In this document: in pieces, positions 43,219 through 51,218 of the stretch | Layout of the letters: every line of letters starts with the position of its first letter | Numbering within the stretch: position 1 is the stretch's first letter | Program-made: the position numbers and the translations under genes | Notes under the pieces: model-generated | Database searches by the model: none | Seen by the model: only the letters and a program-made list of their open reading frames with translations | What the model was told of the DNA's origin: nothing | Source of the DNA: Dorea longicatena | GTDB taxonomy: Bacteria; Bacillota; Clostridia; Lachnospirales; Lachnospiraceae | Length of the DNA stretch: 64,000 bases | Assembly (NCBI RefSeq): GCF_025150085.1 | Contig: NZ_CP102280.1 | Span: forward strand, 1,189,001-1,253,000 | Reading direction: 5' to 3'

Positions 43219-43623
43219 TTATCCATACAGTTCAGCAATTCGTGATACGCCTACGTAAATTTCGGAAATTTTATACCATGTAGTATAATCGACTGTTCCG
43301 GTCTGTGGCAGTCCGAATACTTTCTGGAATGTACGGACTGATTCTGCAGTTGCAGGTCCGTAAATCCCGTCAGCAGTAATTTTCGGAATAGCAGGATAAG
43401 CACCTGCTATGACATTTAATTGTTCCTGCATCTGCAAAACTTTATTGCCGGAAGAACCAATTTCCAGAGTATAGCCAGGCCAGGAGGATGGGATGCCGGA
43501 GATGGCTTCGGCGGTGTTAATGTACATGTCGTCACCGTAGTAGTAACGGAGAATTTCGATAGGGGAATAGCCCTGGTCGCCTAAGGATTTGGATCCCCAT
43601 TGGGTCAACCAAATTGTCACCAC
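43219..43623 (-). CDS. 3' part of a SpoIID/LytB-like protein with peptidoglycan-binding domain, cut at the prophage junction
   Basis: The first residues, LTQWGSKSLGDQGYSPIEIL then RYYYGDDM, match the C-terminal end of a SpoIID/LytB amidase-enhancer domain (normally GHGxGMSQWGS...). A PG_binding_1 repeat follows (LEIGSSGNKVLQMQEQLN, ADGIYGPATAESVRTFQ, LPQTGTVDYTTWY). The upstream two-thirds are missing exactly where the recombinase region begins. The current GTG start at 43623 is probably accidental. The 5' half should lie at the far prophage end, outside the window. Confidence 0.72.
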   Translation of the reverse strand: MVTIWLTQWGSKSLGDQGYSPIEILRYYYGDDMYINTAEAISGIPSSWPGYTLEIGSSGNKVLQMQEQLNVIAGAYPAIPKITADGIYGPATAESVRTFQKVFGLPQTGTVDYTTWYKISEIYVGVSRIAELYG

Positions 43624-43630
43624 CTATAAA

Positions 43631-43667
43631 GCACCCGCAAACCCTTGATTTTACTGGGCTTGCGGGC
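43631..43667 (-). terminator. Recombinase gene terminator
   Basis: GCACCCGCAAACCC (43631-43644) faces GGGCTTGCGGGC (43656-43667), a GC-rich stem directly after the recombinase stop. A short T-rich stretch follows on the minus strand. Confidence 0.75.
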
Positions 43668-43670
43668 ATT

Positions 43671-45152
43671 TTACCTGTATAGGAAAAAGTAGATTTTAAG
43701 AGAATCGTTCTTGCGATCGTAGATAATCTTGTCGATGATCTGCTTCAGGGCTTCGTTCTTTTGCACATATGTATAATTGTTGGAGATGAGAATATCGTAC
43801 ACACTCCGGACCTTCTGCAGCATGGCATCCGCTGGATCCTGATCAGATTTACGTGCTGCCTTTTTCAATTCCTTTAATTGTTGTTCTAAGGATTCCCGTT
43901 CTTTCTGAATGATAGCTTTATTCGCTTTATATTCTTCCAGTGTATCAATCCCTTCCCGGTAGGAGGCTTTTATTCGTTCCTCTTTGCCGGTTAAACTTTC
44001 CAATTGTTCTGTTATAGCCTTGCGCTCATCAAACTGCTCTGTGGGTTGATATTCACGCAATTCATAGACAATATCTTTGGTATCCAATACTTCTTTGATA
44101 CTGTCCAGAACTTCCTTTTCAAGGACCAGTGAGCTGATGCCGTTCGGTTTTTTGCATTTTCCTTTGCTATATCCGTAGCAGGAGAAGTAAGAATATTTTT
44201 CCCCATTGACTCGTTTCATAGTGGTTGAGGTTAAGGTGCGTCCGCAATCCGGGCATTTCAGCAGTCCGGAGAGCCAGTGCTTATAAGTGGAAGAGGGGCG
44301 CTTGCCGACCGGCTTGTAGGTGGCTTTAAATCGTTCCTGTGCCGATTCAAACAATTCCTTTGATATAATAGCCGGCTGTTGCCCTTCTGTAACAATCCAT
44401 TCGTCCTTATCTTTGATACGATTGGTGCTGTTCTCTGTCCGGTTCCACCGGATCATGCCACAATAGGAAGGATTCTGGATGATGTATTCGACAGATCTTC
44501 GCTCAAATGGCTTTCCGTGCGAAGTCTTGAGCCCTAAAGAATTTAGGTATCTGGCGATATCAAAGAAGCTCATGCCTTCATTTGTGTATTTTTCGAATAT
44601 AGTCCGAACAATCTTTGCTTCTTCCGGAATAATCACCGGCGGCTTGCTATGCTCCACAACCTTGTAGCCAAGCGGCGGACGTGCCTGGTATGCTCCGCGG
44701 AGTGCATTTTCTTTCATACCTCGATACACTTCGCCAGATAACCGGATAGAGTAGTATTCGTCCATCCATTCGATGATACGCTCGATCAGGCTGCCGAAAG
44801 GATCATCGGAGAGTGGTTCGGATACACTCACGACATCTACATTATGTTGCTTTTTTAATAGAGATTTATAAACGATAGATTCTTCCTGATTCCGGGCAAA
44901 CCTGGAAAACTTCCATACCAGGATCTGATCAACCGGATGATCATCACCTTTGGCCAGTCCGATCATCTCCTGGAAGCCGGGACGCTTATTGGCTTTTCTT
45001 CCGGAGATACCTAGATCCGTGAAGATCTTCAGGATTACAATATTGTTCTTGGCTGCATAGTCCCGGAGGAGATGCTCCTGGGAGTCCGGAGAGATCTCTT
45101 CCTGATCATGAGTGGATACCCGGATGTAGCCGTATGCATATTTTACGCTCAT
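43671..45152 (-). CDS. Large serine recombinase (prophage integrase)
   Basis: The 493-residue enzyme integrates and excises the prophage between attP and attB. The resolvase domain (about 5-150) has the nucleophile Ser13 in YGYIRVSTHDQ and the WKFSRFARNQEE helix. A recombinase domain follows (about 165-280), then a zinc ribbon (CPDCGRTL ... CYGYSKGKCKK) and a long coiled coil (about 370-440). The start at 45152 follows AGGAAGGTGATACA. Its stop is within 50 bases of the truncated host gene, as expected for an integrase beside its attachment site. Confidence 0.95.
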   Translation of the reverse strand: MSVKYAYGYIRVSTHDQEEISPDSQEHLLRDYAAKNNIVILKIFTDLGISGRKANKRPGFQEMIGLAKGDDHPVDQILVWKFSRFARNQEESIVYKSLLKKQHNVDVVSVSEPLSDDPFGSLIERIIEWMDEYYSIRLSGEVYRGMKENALRGAYQARPPLGYKVVEHSKPPVIIPEEAKIVRTIFEKYTNEGMSFFDIARYLNSLGLKTSHGKPFERRSVEYIIQNPSYCGMIRWNRTENSTNRIKDKDEWIVTEGQQPAIISKELFESAQERFKATYKPVGKRPSSTYKHWLSGLLKCPDCGRTLTSTTMKRVNGEKYSYFSCYGYSKGKCKKPNGISSLVLEKEVLDSIKEVLDTKDIVYELREYQPTEQFDERKAITEQLESLTGKEERIKASYREGIDTLEEYKANKAIIQKERESLEQQLKELKKAARKSDQDPADAMLQKVRSVYDILISNNYTYVQKNEALKQIIDKIIYDRKNDSLKIYFFLYR

Positions 45153-45169
45153 TGTATCACCTTCCTGTA

Positions 45170-45190
45170 ATTATATGTGCGATGTCGCAC
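45170..45190 (-). promoter_or_regulatory. Recombinase -10 box with adjoining palindrome
   Basis: On the minus strand TATAAT (45175-45170) lies directly behind the 14-base perfect palindrome GTGCGA-TG-TCGCAC (45177-45190). A repressor bound here would block the promoter. Confidence 0.5.
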
Positions 45191-45302
45191 AAAAATGGGT
45201 ACAAAAATAACACCTATACGGTGCCGGATTTTTGTGATACAATATTCTTGTTGAGGGAGTACTGTATCGAGCGAATCCTTCGCCGTATATATTACTCGGG
45301 AT

Positions 45303-45337
45303 TTCCCCGGTGTTTGATAGGCACCGGGGAATTTTTA
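45303..45337. terminator. Bidirectional terminator
   Basis: TTCCCCGGTG (45303-45312) and CACCGGGGAA (45322-45331) form a perfect 10-bp stem followed by TTTTTA on the plus strand. It also ends the minus-strand membrane-protein gene. No plus-strand gene precedes it. Confidence 0.8.
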
Positions 45338-45341
45338 TTCG

Positions 45342-45704
45342 TTATTTTTCTTGATTGTCTTTTCGCTTTTTGACAAGTGCTACTATTGCTAAAATTACGC
45401 AAATCAAACACCAACCAGCCCATACGTTTAAATCTGCATAGCTTCCGGCAAGGGCAAATCCAAGTAAAGCACCTATTCCGTATAATACAATAATAGCGAT
45501 GTTTCCACCTTTACCTCCATTGCGTGTTGCAATAGAAACGATTCCTCCGGCAAGGAGTAGGATTGCTACGACAATTCCAGCGGATCCACCAGCTTCTCCA
45601 TTTGCTTCAAGTGTGTTACTGATTCCAGCAGCACATGACTGGAAACTGACAAAAACAAATAAAATAATTGACAGTATTCCTGATACGAGTTTCCATGTTT
45701 TCAT
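45342..45704 (-). CDS. Small multi-pass membrane protein of the lysogeny module
   Basis: The 120-residue protein has about four hydrophobic segments, starting KLVSGILSIILFVFVSFQS, a Gly-rich loop, and ends in a basic tail (KKRKDNQEK). I know the type as a common lysogeny-module membrane protein in Firmicutes prophages, without a proven function; superinfection exclusion is one guess. The start at 45704 follows GAAAGAAGGAAAACTT; a longer frame to 45752 lacks a site. Its neighbours are the recombinase and the HSDR_N-type nuclease. Confidence 0.7.
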   Translation of the reverse strand: MKTWKLVSGILSIILFVFVSFQSCAAGISNTLEANGEAGGSAGIVVAILLLAGGIVSIATRNGGKGGNIAIIVLYGIGALLGFALAGSYADLNVWAGWCLICVILAIVALVKKRKDNQEK

Positions 45705-45825
45705 AAGTTTTCCTTCTTTCTTATATGATTTTTTCAGAATGTATTTATTCAATCAGATATCTCCGCCATATAAATACTTTCGTATCAAGAGGGCAGTGTA
45801 TTTATGGTTAGAGATACTGGATGAA

Positions 45826-46875
45826 TTACATATATCTCTTTACAACTTCTATTAAACGGTTTTTGTATTTGTACAAATCGTTTAAAGAGTCGATATAAAT
45901 ACGCTCGAATTTTTTATTAGCATCCGGGATGAGAAGCTGTTTATTTCTTGCATCAAGATTGAGGCGACAAATCGGTTTTCTATTATTGTCTTTATACAGA
46001 ATTCCAAAATAACTTTCGGTATCACGGTGAACTATATCTTCAACGGGTACGATACCAGCAAGAAGTCCGCGAATAATGTAGAAACTTTCAATTTCATCTT
46101 CCGTTGTAACAATTTTGGATGCAGGTTCTTTGATCGCGGGTTCTGATTCTTCATCTTTATCATAATCGTCAGCTAATGCAGAAGAAATTTTACTATTTAC
46201 TATTTCATTTACAAAAGAAGAGAAAGCTCGTTTTACCACAGGCGTAAATTTTTCAATTATTCTCTGAGTCTTTTGACCATCGTATATATCCGCTAAAATA
46301 AATCGAACAAAGTCTTCTGTCGGAGATTCAAACTGTTTTGTTAAGATGTTTTTTATTTGACTGCTATATTTAAGCTCTTCGGCAGTACTAAATATTTTGT
46401 CCTTATCAAAATTATCTTTACAAAATTTTTTTAATTCATTGATGGAAGAATCTTTTAAATTTGCCATGTCTATTTCTAGAAATGGCACAAGATCCATTTT
46501 GTTTGATTCTTCTAAATCTGTATAAAAACGATATATTATGCCATTTGTAAGAATGCCAAATTTAGCAGGAGATGTCCCGAAATATCTAAAAAGTTGAGAC
46601 GAATGTTTGTCGAGTTGCTCTGAGCAACTTTTGCATTCGACTAAAATATTCGGCTGTCCATTTTCAAGGATTGCATAATCAACCTTTTCGCCTTTTTTAA
46701 TTCCTACATCAGCAATATACTCTGGGCAAAATTCATTTGGATTGAAAACATCATACCCAAGAAGTTGAAATAAAGGCACTACAAGAGACATTTTTGTGGA
46801 TTCTTCTGTAGTGATGGTGTCTTTTAAAGACAGTATCCTTTCTGAAAATTGTTTAATTACATCATTGAACTCCAT
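45826..46875 (-). CDS. Stand-alone HSDR_N-type nuclease-domain protein
   Basis: The 349-residue protein resembles the N-terminal nuclease domain of type I restriction R subunits, without helicase or methylase parts. A PD-(D/E)xK site is visible: Asp66 in KVDYAILENGQ, then Glu80 and Lys82 in ILVECKSC, followed by QLFRYFGTSPAKFGILTNGI. The C-terminal half (about 170-349) is unassigned. It sits between the membrane protein and ImmA/CI-like genes, where lysogens express genes constantly, so defence against other phages is plausible (inference). Start 46875 follows GAAAGAGAGGAAAATGT. Confidence 0.75.
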   Translation of the reverse strand: MEFNDVIKQFSERILSLKDTITTEESTKMSLVVPLFQLLGYDVFNPNEFCPEYIADVGIKKGEKVDYAILENGQPNILVECKSCSEQLDKHSSQLFRYFGTSPAKFGILTNGIIYRFYTDLEESNKMDLVPFLEIDMANLKDSSINELKKFCKDNFDKDKIFSTAEELKYSSQIKNILTKQFESPTEDFVRFILADIYDGQKTQRIIEKFTPVVKRAFSSFVNEIVNSKISSALADDYDKDEESEPAIKEPASKIVTTEDEIESFYIIRGLLAGIVPVEDIVHRDTESYFGILYKDNNRKPICRLNLDARNKQLLIPDANKKFERIYIDSLNDLYKYKNRLIEVVKRYM

Positions 46876-46897
46876 ACATTTTCCTCTCTTTCATATT

Positions 46898-47305
46898 TTA
46901 TAAATCATCACCATATAGATAGTGGTGTTCAGCTCGGTGGAACATATCACAATGTTCCTGAATAAATTCAACACGTTTCTGATCACGAGCAATCCGCTTC
47001 TTTAATCGTCTTCGTTCCACTTGCAGTTGTTTGATGCGATCAAGATAGATTTGAGCCGGTTCTGGATCTTTGTGTGGATGATGAGCATAGTATTCAATTT
47101 CTTGTACATTACCTTTTAAAAAGTCATCTTTTGTTATATGACTCATGGCATGCTCATATGCCTTAAGCTGAGATTCATAATTCAATCCGGCATTGATCAG
47201 TATTGTGTAGCTTCCGTCTTCGTTCGGAACAACCATTTCATTTCCTTTTTTACTAGGAAAGTCCATAAGAACGACATTAACATCCGGTGTCGTCAATATC
47301 ACCAC
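46898..47305 (-). CDS. ImmA-like protein next to CI
   Basis: The 135-residue protein follows CI with a 29-base overlap, the normal place of ImmA/IrrE metallopeptidases that inactivate the repressor. A reduced zinc motif is seen in AYEHAMSHI, where the catalytic Glu of HExxH is replaced by Ala; the possible third ligand lies in VQEIEYYAHH. The C-terminal half is a basic coiled coil (LDRIKQLQVERRRLKKRIAR). It may be a non-catalytic or altered member. The exact start is uncertain because the GTG at 47305 lies inside the CI gene. Confidence 0.65.
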   Translation of the reverse strand: MVILTTPDVNVVLMDFPSKKGNEMVVPNEDGSYTILINAGLNYESQLKAYEHAMSHITKDDFLKGNVQEIEYYAHHPHKDPEPAQIYLDRIKQLQVERRRLKKRIARDQKRVEFIQEHCDMFHRAEHHYLYGDDL

Positions 47306-47654
47306 GTTCCTTTCGTTTAAGCGCGAGAGCCATGCTATGCAGAGCTTTTAAGTCGTCCGGATCCATATCTTTCTGGACATCGAACAGCGCTTTCAGTTCT
47401 TTGTTTTCAAATATCTCTTGTGCTACCTGCGCAGTTTCATCATTTAAATAATACTTTTCTGTATCTGATTCATTTCCTGTCATTAAATAGTCGACAGATA
47501 CATTGAAGTAATCAGCAATTTTCTTTATTTTCGTAGCATTAGGTGTACTGTTTCCTAATTTACTGATATACCCCTTTCCGAATCCAAGAGTTTCTTCGAG
47601 CTTGTTCATTGATATTCCATAGTCTTTGCACAAGCTTTTAATACGTTCTTTCAT
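47277..47654 (-). CDS. CI-like XRE repressor of the prophage
   Basis: The 125-residue protein has an N-terminal HTH_3 domain (IKSLCKDYGISMNKLEETLG, KGYISKLGNSTPNATKIKKI) and an acidic C-terminus without an S24 peptidase domain. Such short repressors rely on an ImmA-type partner, which overlaps its 3' end here. Start 47654 follows AGAAAGGGCCCAAAAAT. It is divergent from cro, and TTCTGAAAAAATC repeats between them are the likely operators. Confidence 0.88.
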   Translation of the reverse strand: MKERIKSLCKDYGISMNKLEETLGFGKGYISKLGNSTPNATKIKKIADYFNVSVDYLMTGNESDTEKYYLNDETAQVAQEIFENKELKALFDVQKDMDPDDLKALHSMALALKRKERGDIDDTGC

Positions 47655-47667
47655 ATTTTTGGGCCCT

Positions 47668-47849
47668 TTCTGAAAAAATCGCAAAAACTTCTTGACATTC
47701 TGAATATATCGCGTATAATAAAATTACAAGTTCTGAAAAAATCGCAAAAATAATCAGAATGGCAAATATGCTATTTATTTGTTTGTGGTAATTCAAATTA
47801 TAGGATATTTTCAGAAGTTAGTCAATAATATTTAGTGATTTTTTCAGAA
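47668..47849. promoter_or_regulatory. CI/Cro switch with repeated operators and early promoter
   Basis: TTCTGAAAAAATCGCAAAAA occurs at 47668-47687 and 47731-47750, and TTCTGAAAAAATC inverted at 47837-47849. The rightward promoter TTGACA (47692-47697), 16-base spacer, TATAAT (47714-47719) lies between the first two copies. Confidence 0.75.
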
Positions 47850-47875
47850 CTTATATTGAAAAAGGAGGTGTAAAT

Positions 47876-48097
47876 TTGATTTACGAAAATATTTGTAAAC
47901 TTGCAAAAGAACGTGGGATTTCGATTAACAAGTTAGAGGAAAAAGCAAATGTATCGACGGGCAGTATTTGCAAATGGGGAAATAGTGTGAGTCCAACAGT
48001 TAAAAACATTAAGAAAGTAGCCGATATTCTGAAATGTACTGTGGATGAATTAATTTCAGCAACAGATGAAACAGGTTCAGAAGAAGGGAGGAAATAA
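47876..48097 (+). CDS. Cro-like XRE regulator
   Basis: The 73-residue protein is a single HTH domain (ICKLAKERGISINKLEEKAN, STGSICKWGNSVSPTVKNIK) closely related to the repressor across the operator region. It would favour lytic growth. Start TTG 47876 follows a full AAAGGAGGTG. It is the first gene of the rightward early operon. Confidence 0.88.
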   Translation: MIYENICKLAKERGISINKLEEKANVSTGSICKWGNSVSPTVKNIKKVADILKCTVDELISATDETGSEEGRK

Positions 48098-48098
48098 A

Positions 48099-48248
48099 TT
48101 GGAAATCGCGGTTGGCCTGTATATTGTTGGAATTACTTTAATAATGGGATATCTGATAAACAAATATCCCAGAGAAACGATAGCTATTATATTCCTTTAC
48201 ATAATGGTGCTATTACAAGTTGTCCAAAAATATTTTCAACAGAAATAG
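48099..48248 (+). CDS. Small membrane protein of the early region
   Basis: The 49-residue protein is almost wholly hydrophobic with two short membrane segments (IAVGLYIVGITLIMGYLIN and IAIIFLYIMVLLQVV). TTG 48099 follows GAAGGGAGGAAATAAA; the frame opens at ATG 48066 inside cro. Function unknown. Its last 36 bases overlap the end of the convergent membrane-protein gene. Confidence 0.5.
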   Translation: MEIAVGLYIVGITLIMGYLINKYPRETIAIIFLYIMVLLQVVQKYFQQK

Positions 48249-48821
48249 TAAGAACAACATATACGCAACAATCAAAAGACGTGTGGACAAGAAACCTAGT
48301 ATTAGACTGAAAAAGGCAATTGCTGGTAATTCAATCCATATACAAGCGAATATCATGCGGATTTTTGAATGATATTGTTCGTAGTTGATCCGATAAGAAA
48401 TGCTGCGGACAGGAATATGTGCTTGCTTACATAAATTGTCATATGTTTTTGAAATTTGATCACAAATTCGAAACCATTGATTATAGCCATATTTATTCTC
48501 CTGCAGAGCAGATGGTTTTTCAAGCCAACGAATCTCTTGACGTAAAACGGGGTCAATAAGAAGAGAGTGTGAATTTTCTAATTCATAGTATTTAGAAAGA
48601 AAGGGGGATATATCATCGAGAGATACTTCTTTGTAAAGAAAAGGTTCAATTTCTAAAAAGAGTGGGTGATAGACCTTATCGAGTCTTTCACGAGCTACAG
48701 TAGAGAGATTAGAGTTTCGACTAATTAGTAAAGTAAAGATGCCAAGCGTGAGCGTGACAGATGGTTCTAATAAAATATTTATAATTTTTCCTAAATTAAT
48801 GTTTGATACAAACGAAAGCAT
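48213..48821 (-). CDS. Membrane protein of unknown function
   Basis: The 202-residue protein has an N-terminal hydrophobic segment (ILLEPSVTLTLGIFTLLIS), a charged central region of about 100 residues (EPFLYKEVSLDDISPFL) and two C-terminal membrane segments. I do not recognise the family. The start at 48821 follows AAAGGAAAATTGAC; an upstream extension to 48893 is unsupported. It is the only minus-strand gene inside the early region, so it is probably an independently expressed cargo gene active in the lysogen. Confidence 0.6.
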   Translation of the reverse strand: MLSFVSNINLGKIINILLEPSVTLTLGIFTLLISRNSNLSTVARERLDKVYHPLFLEIEPFLYKEVSLDDISPFLSKYYELENSHSLLIDPVLRQEIRWLEKPSALQENKYGYNQWFRICDQISKTYDNLCKQAHIPVRSISYRINYEQYHSKIRMIFACIWIELPAIAFFSLILGFLSTRLLIVAYMLFLLFLLKIFLDNL

Positions 48822-48916
48822 GTCAATTTTCCTTTCATCATTTGATAGGAAAATTATAACAGAGAACCGCAACAAGTACAAACAGTGATACATAACCTAT
48901 AAAGAGGTGATGCAGT

Positions 48917-49060
48917 TTGAAACATATAAACATCGTGATCATCGATGGAGTAGAAAGAGACATGGCTACATTATCTGCAGAGGAGCGAGCAAAGATTGTG
49001 AATGAGTTGAATCGTGTAGCTGTTGGATATCTGGGATACCAGAAAGAGAAAACCGCTTAG
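48917..49060 (+). CDS. Small phage protein
   Basis: A 47-residue frame (INIVIIDGVERDMATLSAEE, ending QKEKTA) starts at TTG 48917 after AAAGAGGTGATGCAG. It has the look of small phage early proteins that begin with a short beta strand followed by a helix (LSAEERAKIVNELN). Function unknown. Confidence 0.6.
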   Translation: MKHINIVIIDGVERDMATLSAEERAKIVNELNRVAVGYLGYQKEKTA

Positions 49061-49081
49061 GCGGTAGAAGGGAGGACAAGC

Positions 49082-49210
49082 ATGAAAAGAAGAGGACCAA
49101 GAACAAAATGGCAGAGAATCATCAGAGAAACGGTGTTAGAGATTCTGATCGGTGCCGCAATCGGACTTGCATTTGATGCAATGTTATTTATCTGGTTGCT
49201 TGTAAGGTGA
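49082..49210 (+). CDS. Small single-pass membrane protein
   Basis: A 42-residue frame with a basic head (MKRRGPRTKWQRIIRETVLE) and one membrane segment (IGAAIGLAFDAMLFIWLLV). ATG 49082 follows GAAGGGAGGACAAGC. Function unknown. Confidence 0.6.
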   Translation: MKRRGPRTKWQRIIRETVLEILIGAAIGLAFDAMLFIWLLVR

Positions 49211-49224
49211 AGGAGGTGAGGACG

Positions 49225-49290
49225 TTGCAAGGAGAAATCAAAAAAGAGCACCCGTATAAGCCGGCAAGCTTTGGGCGCTCAGAAAATTAG
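49225..49290 (+). CDS. Possible 21-residue peptide
   Basis: TTG 49225 follows AGGAGGTGAGGACG and opens a frame that ends at 49290 (GEIKKEHPYKPASFGRSEN). The strong binding site is the only support. A weak hairpin GAGCACCC/GGGCGCTC lies within it. Confidence 0.28.
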   Translation: MQGEIKKEHPYKPASFGRSEN

Positions 49291-49327
49291 TCAACTATAT
49301 TATATGAGAAGAAAGGGAATTAGTCAA

Positions 49328-49540
49328 ATGATTAAAGCAATATCACAGTCCGTTTGTAGCGGAATAACGGGATGCCAGGTAGAATTACTTGGATCAGGAG
49401 CAGAACTGATAAAGGAATATAAAGAAGTTACAGCGGCAATGTATAGATCACTTCGCGGACATATGCCAGAAGAACTGGCAAAGGAAGTTCTGGTAAGTAT
49501 TACAAAGGAAGCCATTAAACAGGCGGAGGAGAAAAGATGA
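49328..49540 (+). CDS. Small phage early protein
   Basis: The 70-residue protein is helical (LIKEYKEVTAAMYRSLRGHM, PEELAKEVLVSITKEAIKQA). ATG 49328 follows AGAAAGGGAATTAGTCAA. Its end overlaps the DUF3846 gene by four bases (ATGA). A similar helical pattern appears in the 76-residue protein at 57539. Function unknown. Confidence 0.65.
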   Translation: MIKAISQSVCSGITGCQVELLGSGAELIKEYKEVTAAMYRSLRGHMPEELAKEVLVSITKEAIKQAEEKR

Positions 49541-49908
49541 AGACGCTGAAAATTACAACGGATAGTAAGATATCGATCATCGATCTGAATTTTGATCATG
49601 AAAGCTTGAGAGAAGAAGTTGGCGGATATGTAGAGTTGGTGAGAACTCAGAAATTACGGGATTATTTCAAAACCAAAGTAGTCATGATCGTTGATGAAGA
49701 AGGTCTTGTGAAGAATCTTCCGGTGAATCCGATGGGATGCTATTTTTACGACACGGACAAACATGGGAATCCTATTGTAGGAGATGTGATCTTAGGCCTG
49801 CTGGTTGGATTCGATATGCATGTTACCGGGTTAGGTGATCGGGATGCAGAGCAGTGGATGGAGAAGATGTTAAAAGATTTTCCTATATTGAAAAGAGGAG
49901 ATGAATAG
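49537..49908 (+). CDS. DUF3846-like phage protein
   Basis: The 123-residue protein has the DUF3846 pattern YVELVRTQKL, VVMIVDEEGLVKNLPVNPMG, GNPIVGDVILG. Many phages and plasmids carry it near replication genes; its role is unknown. ATG 49537 follows GGCGGAGGAGAAAAG. It is two bases before the ATPase gene. Confidence 0.75.
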   Translation: MKTLKITTDSKISIIDLNFDHESLREEVGGYVELVRTQKLRDYFKTKVVMIVDEEGLVKNLPVNPMGCYFYDTDKHGNPIVGDVILGLLVGFDMHVTGLGDRDAEQWMEKMLKDFPILKRGDE

Positions 49909-49910
49909 AG

Positions 49911-51218
49911 ATGGCAGATAGTATCAAGATTAATAAGTTGGAAATTGAAAATGTAAAGAGAATCAAAGCCGTAAAGATTGAACCGACAAAGAACGGATTA
50001 ACGATCGTCGGTGGGAATAACAATCAGGGAAAGACTTCTGTATTGGATTCTATTGCCTGGGCACTCGGAGGGGATAGATATAAGCCTTCCAATGCAACCA
50101 GAGACGGATCAACGATACCGCCAAATTTACATATTGTTATGAGCAATGGTTTGGTTGTAGAGCGCAAAGGAAAGAACAGCAGCTTAAAGGTAACAGATCC
50201 GAACGGAAACAAAGGCGGACAGCAGCTGCTCAATGATTTTGTAGAACAGTTGGCGCTGGATCTTCCGAAGTTTATGGAATCCTCCGGAAAAGAAAAAGCG
50301 CAGACATTATTAAAAATTATTGGTGTGGGTGATCAGCTGACAGCTTTAGAGCAACAGGAAAAAGAACTTTACAATGAAAGATTGTATGTAGGACGTACAG
50401 CTGATCAGAAAGTAAAGTTTGCAAAAGAACAGCCGTATTATCCGGATGCTCCGAAAGATCTGGTGTCTCCATCAGATCTGATTAAACAGCAGCAGGAGAT
50501 TCTTGCAAGAAACGGTAAGAATGAGGAATACCGCCGGAATGCAGTGAATATGAAAGCGGAATACGATTCCCTGAATATGGAGATTGAGAATCTCAGAAAG
50601 ATGCTTCAGAAGAAGATGGAACGGCATGAGGCATTATCAGAAGCTTTGGAAGCAGCCAATAAAACGGTAAGTGAGCTCCATGATGAATCAACAGCAGAGC
50701 TGGAAGCAAGCATCGCCAATATCGAAGAAATCAATCGTAAAGTCAGAGCGAATCTGGATAAGGATAAGGCAGAGGAAGATGCCAGGGCTTATCAGGACCA
50801 GTACAATGAACTGACAAAGAAGATTGAAGGTGTGAGAGATCAGAAGACAGAACTTTTGAATGCTGCAGATCTTCCATTACCGGAATTGTCTGTAAAAGAA
50901 GGTGAGCTTATATATAAAGGCCAGCAGTGGGATAACATGTCTGGATCTGACAGACTTAAGGTCTCCACTGCAATTGTTCGAAAGTTGAATCCGAAATGTG
51001 GATTCGTGTTATTGGACAAGCTGGAACAGATGGATTTAGTAACATTGAATGAATTTGGACAGTGGCTGGAACAGGAAGGCTTACAGGCGATTGCCACAAG
51101 AGTCAGCACCGGAGATGAATGCAGTATCATCATTGAAGATGGTTATGTAGTCAAAGACCTGGAAGCCGGTAAAGCAGAAGCTCCGGCAGCTCCAACATGG
51201 AAAGCAGGTGTATTTTAA
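49911..51218 (+). CDS. SMC/RecF-like ATPase of the phage recombination module
   Basis: The 435-residue protein has a Walker A in VGGNNNQGKTSVLDSI (about residue 35), a central coiled coil (about 190-310), and a C-terminal Walker-B-like GFVLLDKLEQMDLVTL with a following ATRVSTGDECSIII. This is the SbcC/RecN layout. It probably works in DNA end processing with the adjacent Sak4-like and DUF669 proteins. Its stop shares one base with the next start (TAATG). Confidence 0.82.
   Translation: MADSIKINKLEIENVKRIKAVKIEPTKNGLTIVGGNNNQGKTSVLDSIAWALGGDRYKPSNATRDGSTIPPNLHIVMSNGLVVERKGKNSSLKVTDPNGNKGGQQLLNDFVEQLALDLPKFMESSGKEKAQTLLKIIGVGDQLTALEQQEKELYNERLYVGRTADQKVKFAKEQPYYPDAPKDLVSPSDLIKQQQEILARNGKNEEYRRNAVNMKAEYDSLNMEIENLRKMLQKKMERHEALSEALEAANKTVSELHDESTAELEASIANIEEINRKVRANLDKDKAEEDARAYQDQYNELTKKIEGVRDQKTELLNAADLPLPELSVKEGELIYKGQQWDNMSGSDRLKVSTAIVRKLNPKCGFVLLDKLEQMDLVTLNEFGQWLEQEGLQAIATRVSTGDECSIIIEDGYVVKDLEAGKAEAPAAPTWKAGVF

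Noticed and set aside
49225..49290. Weak hairpin as a terminator
   Set aside because: The stem has a mismatch and no T-run; the early operon continues through it.
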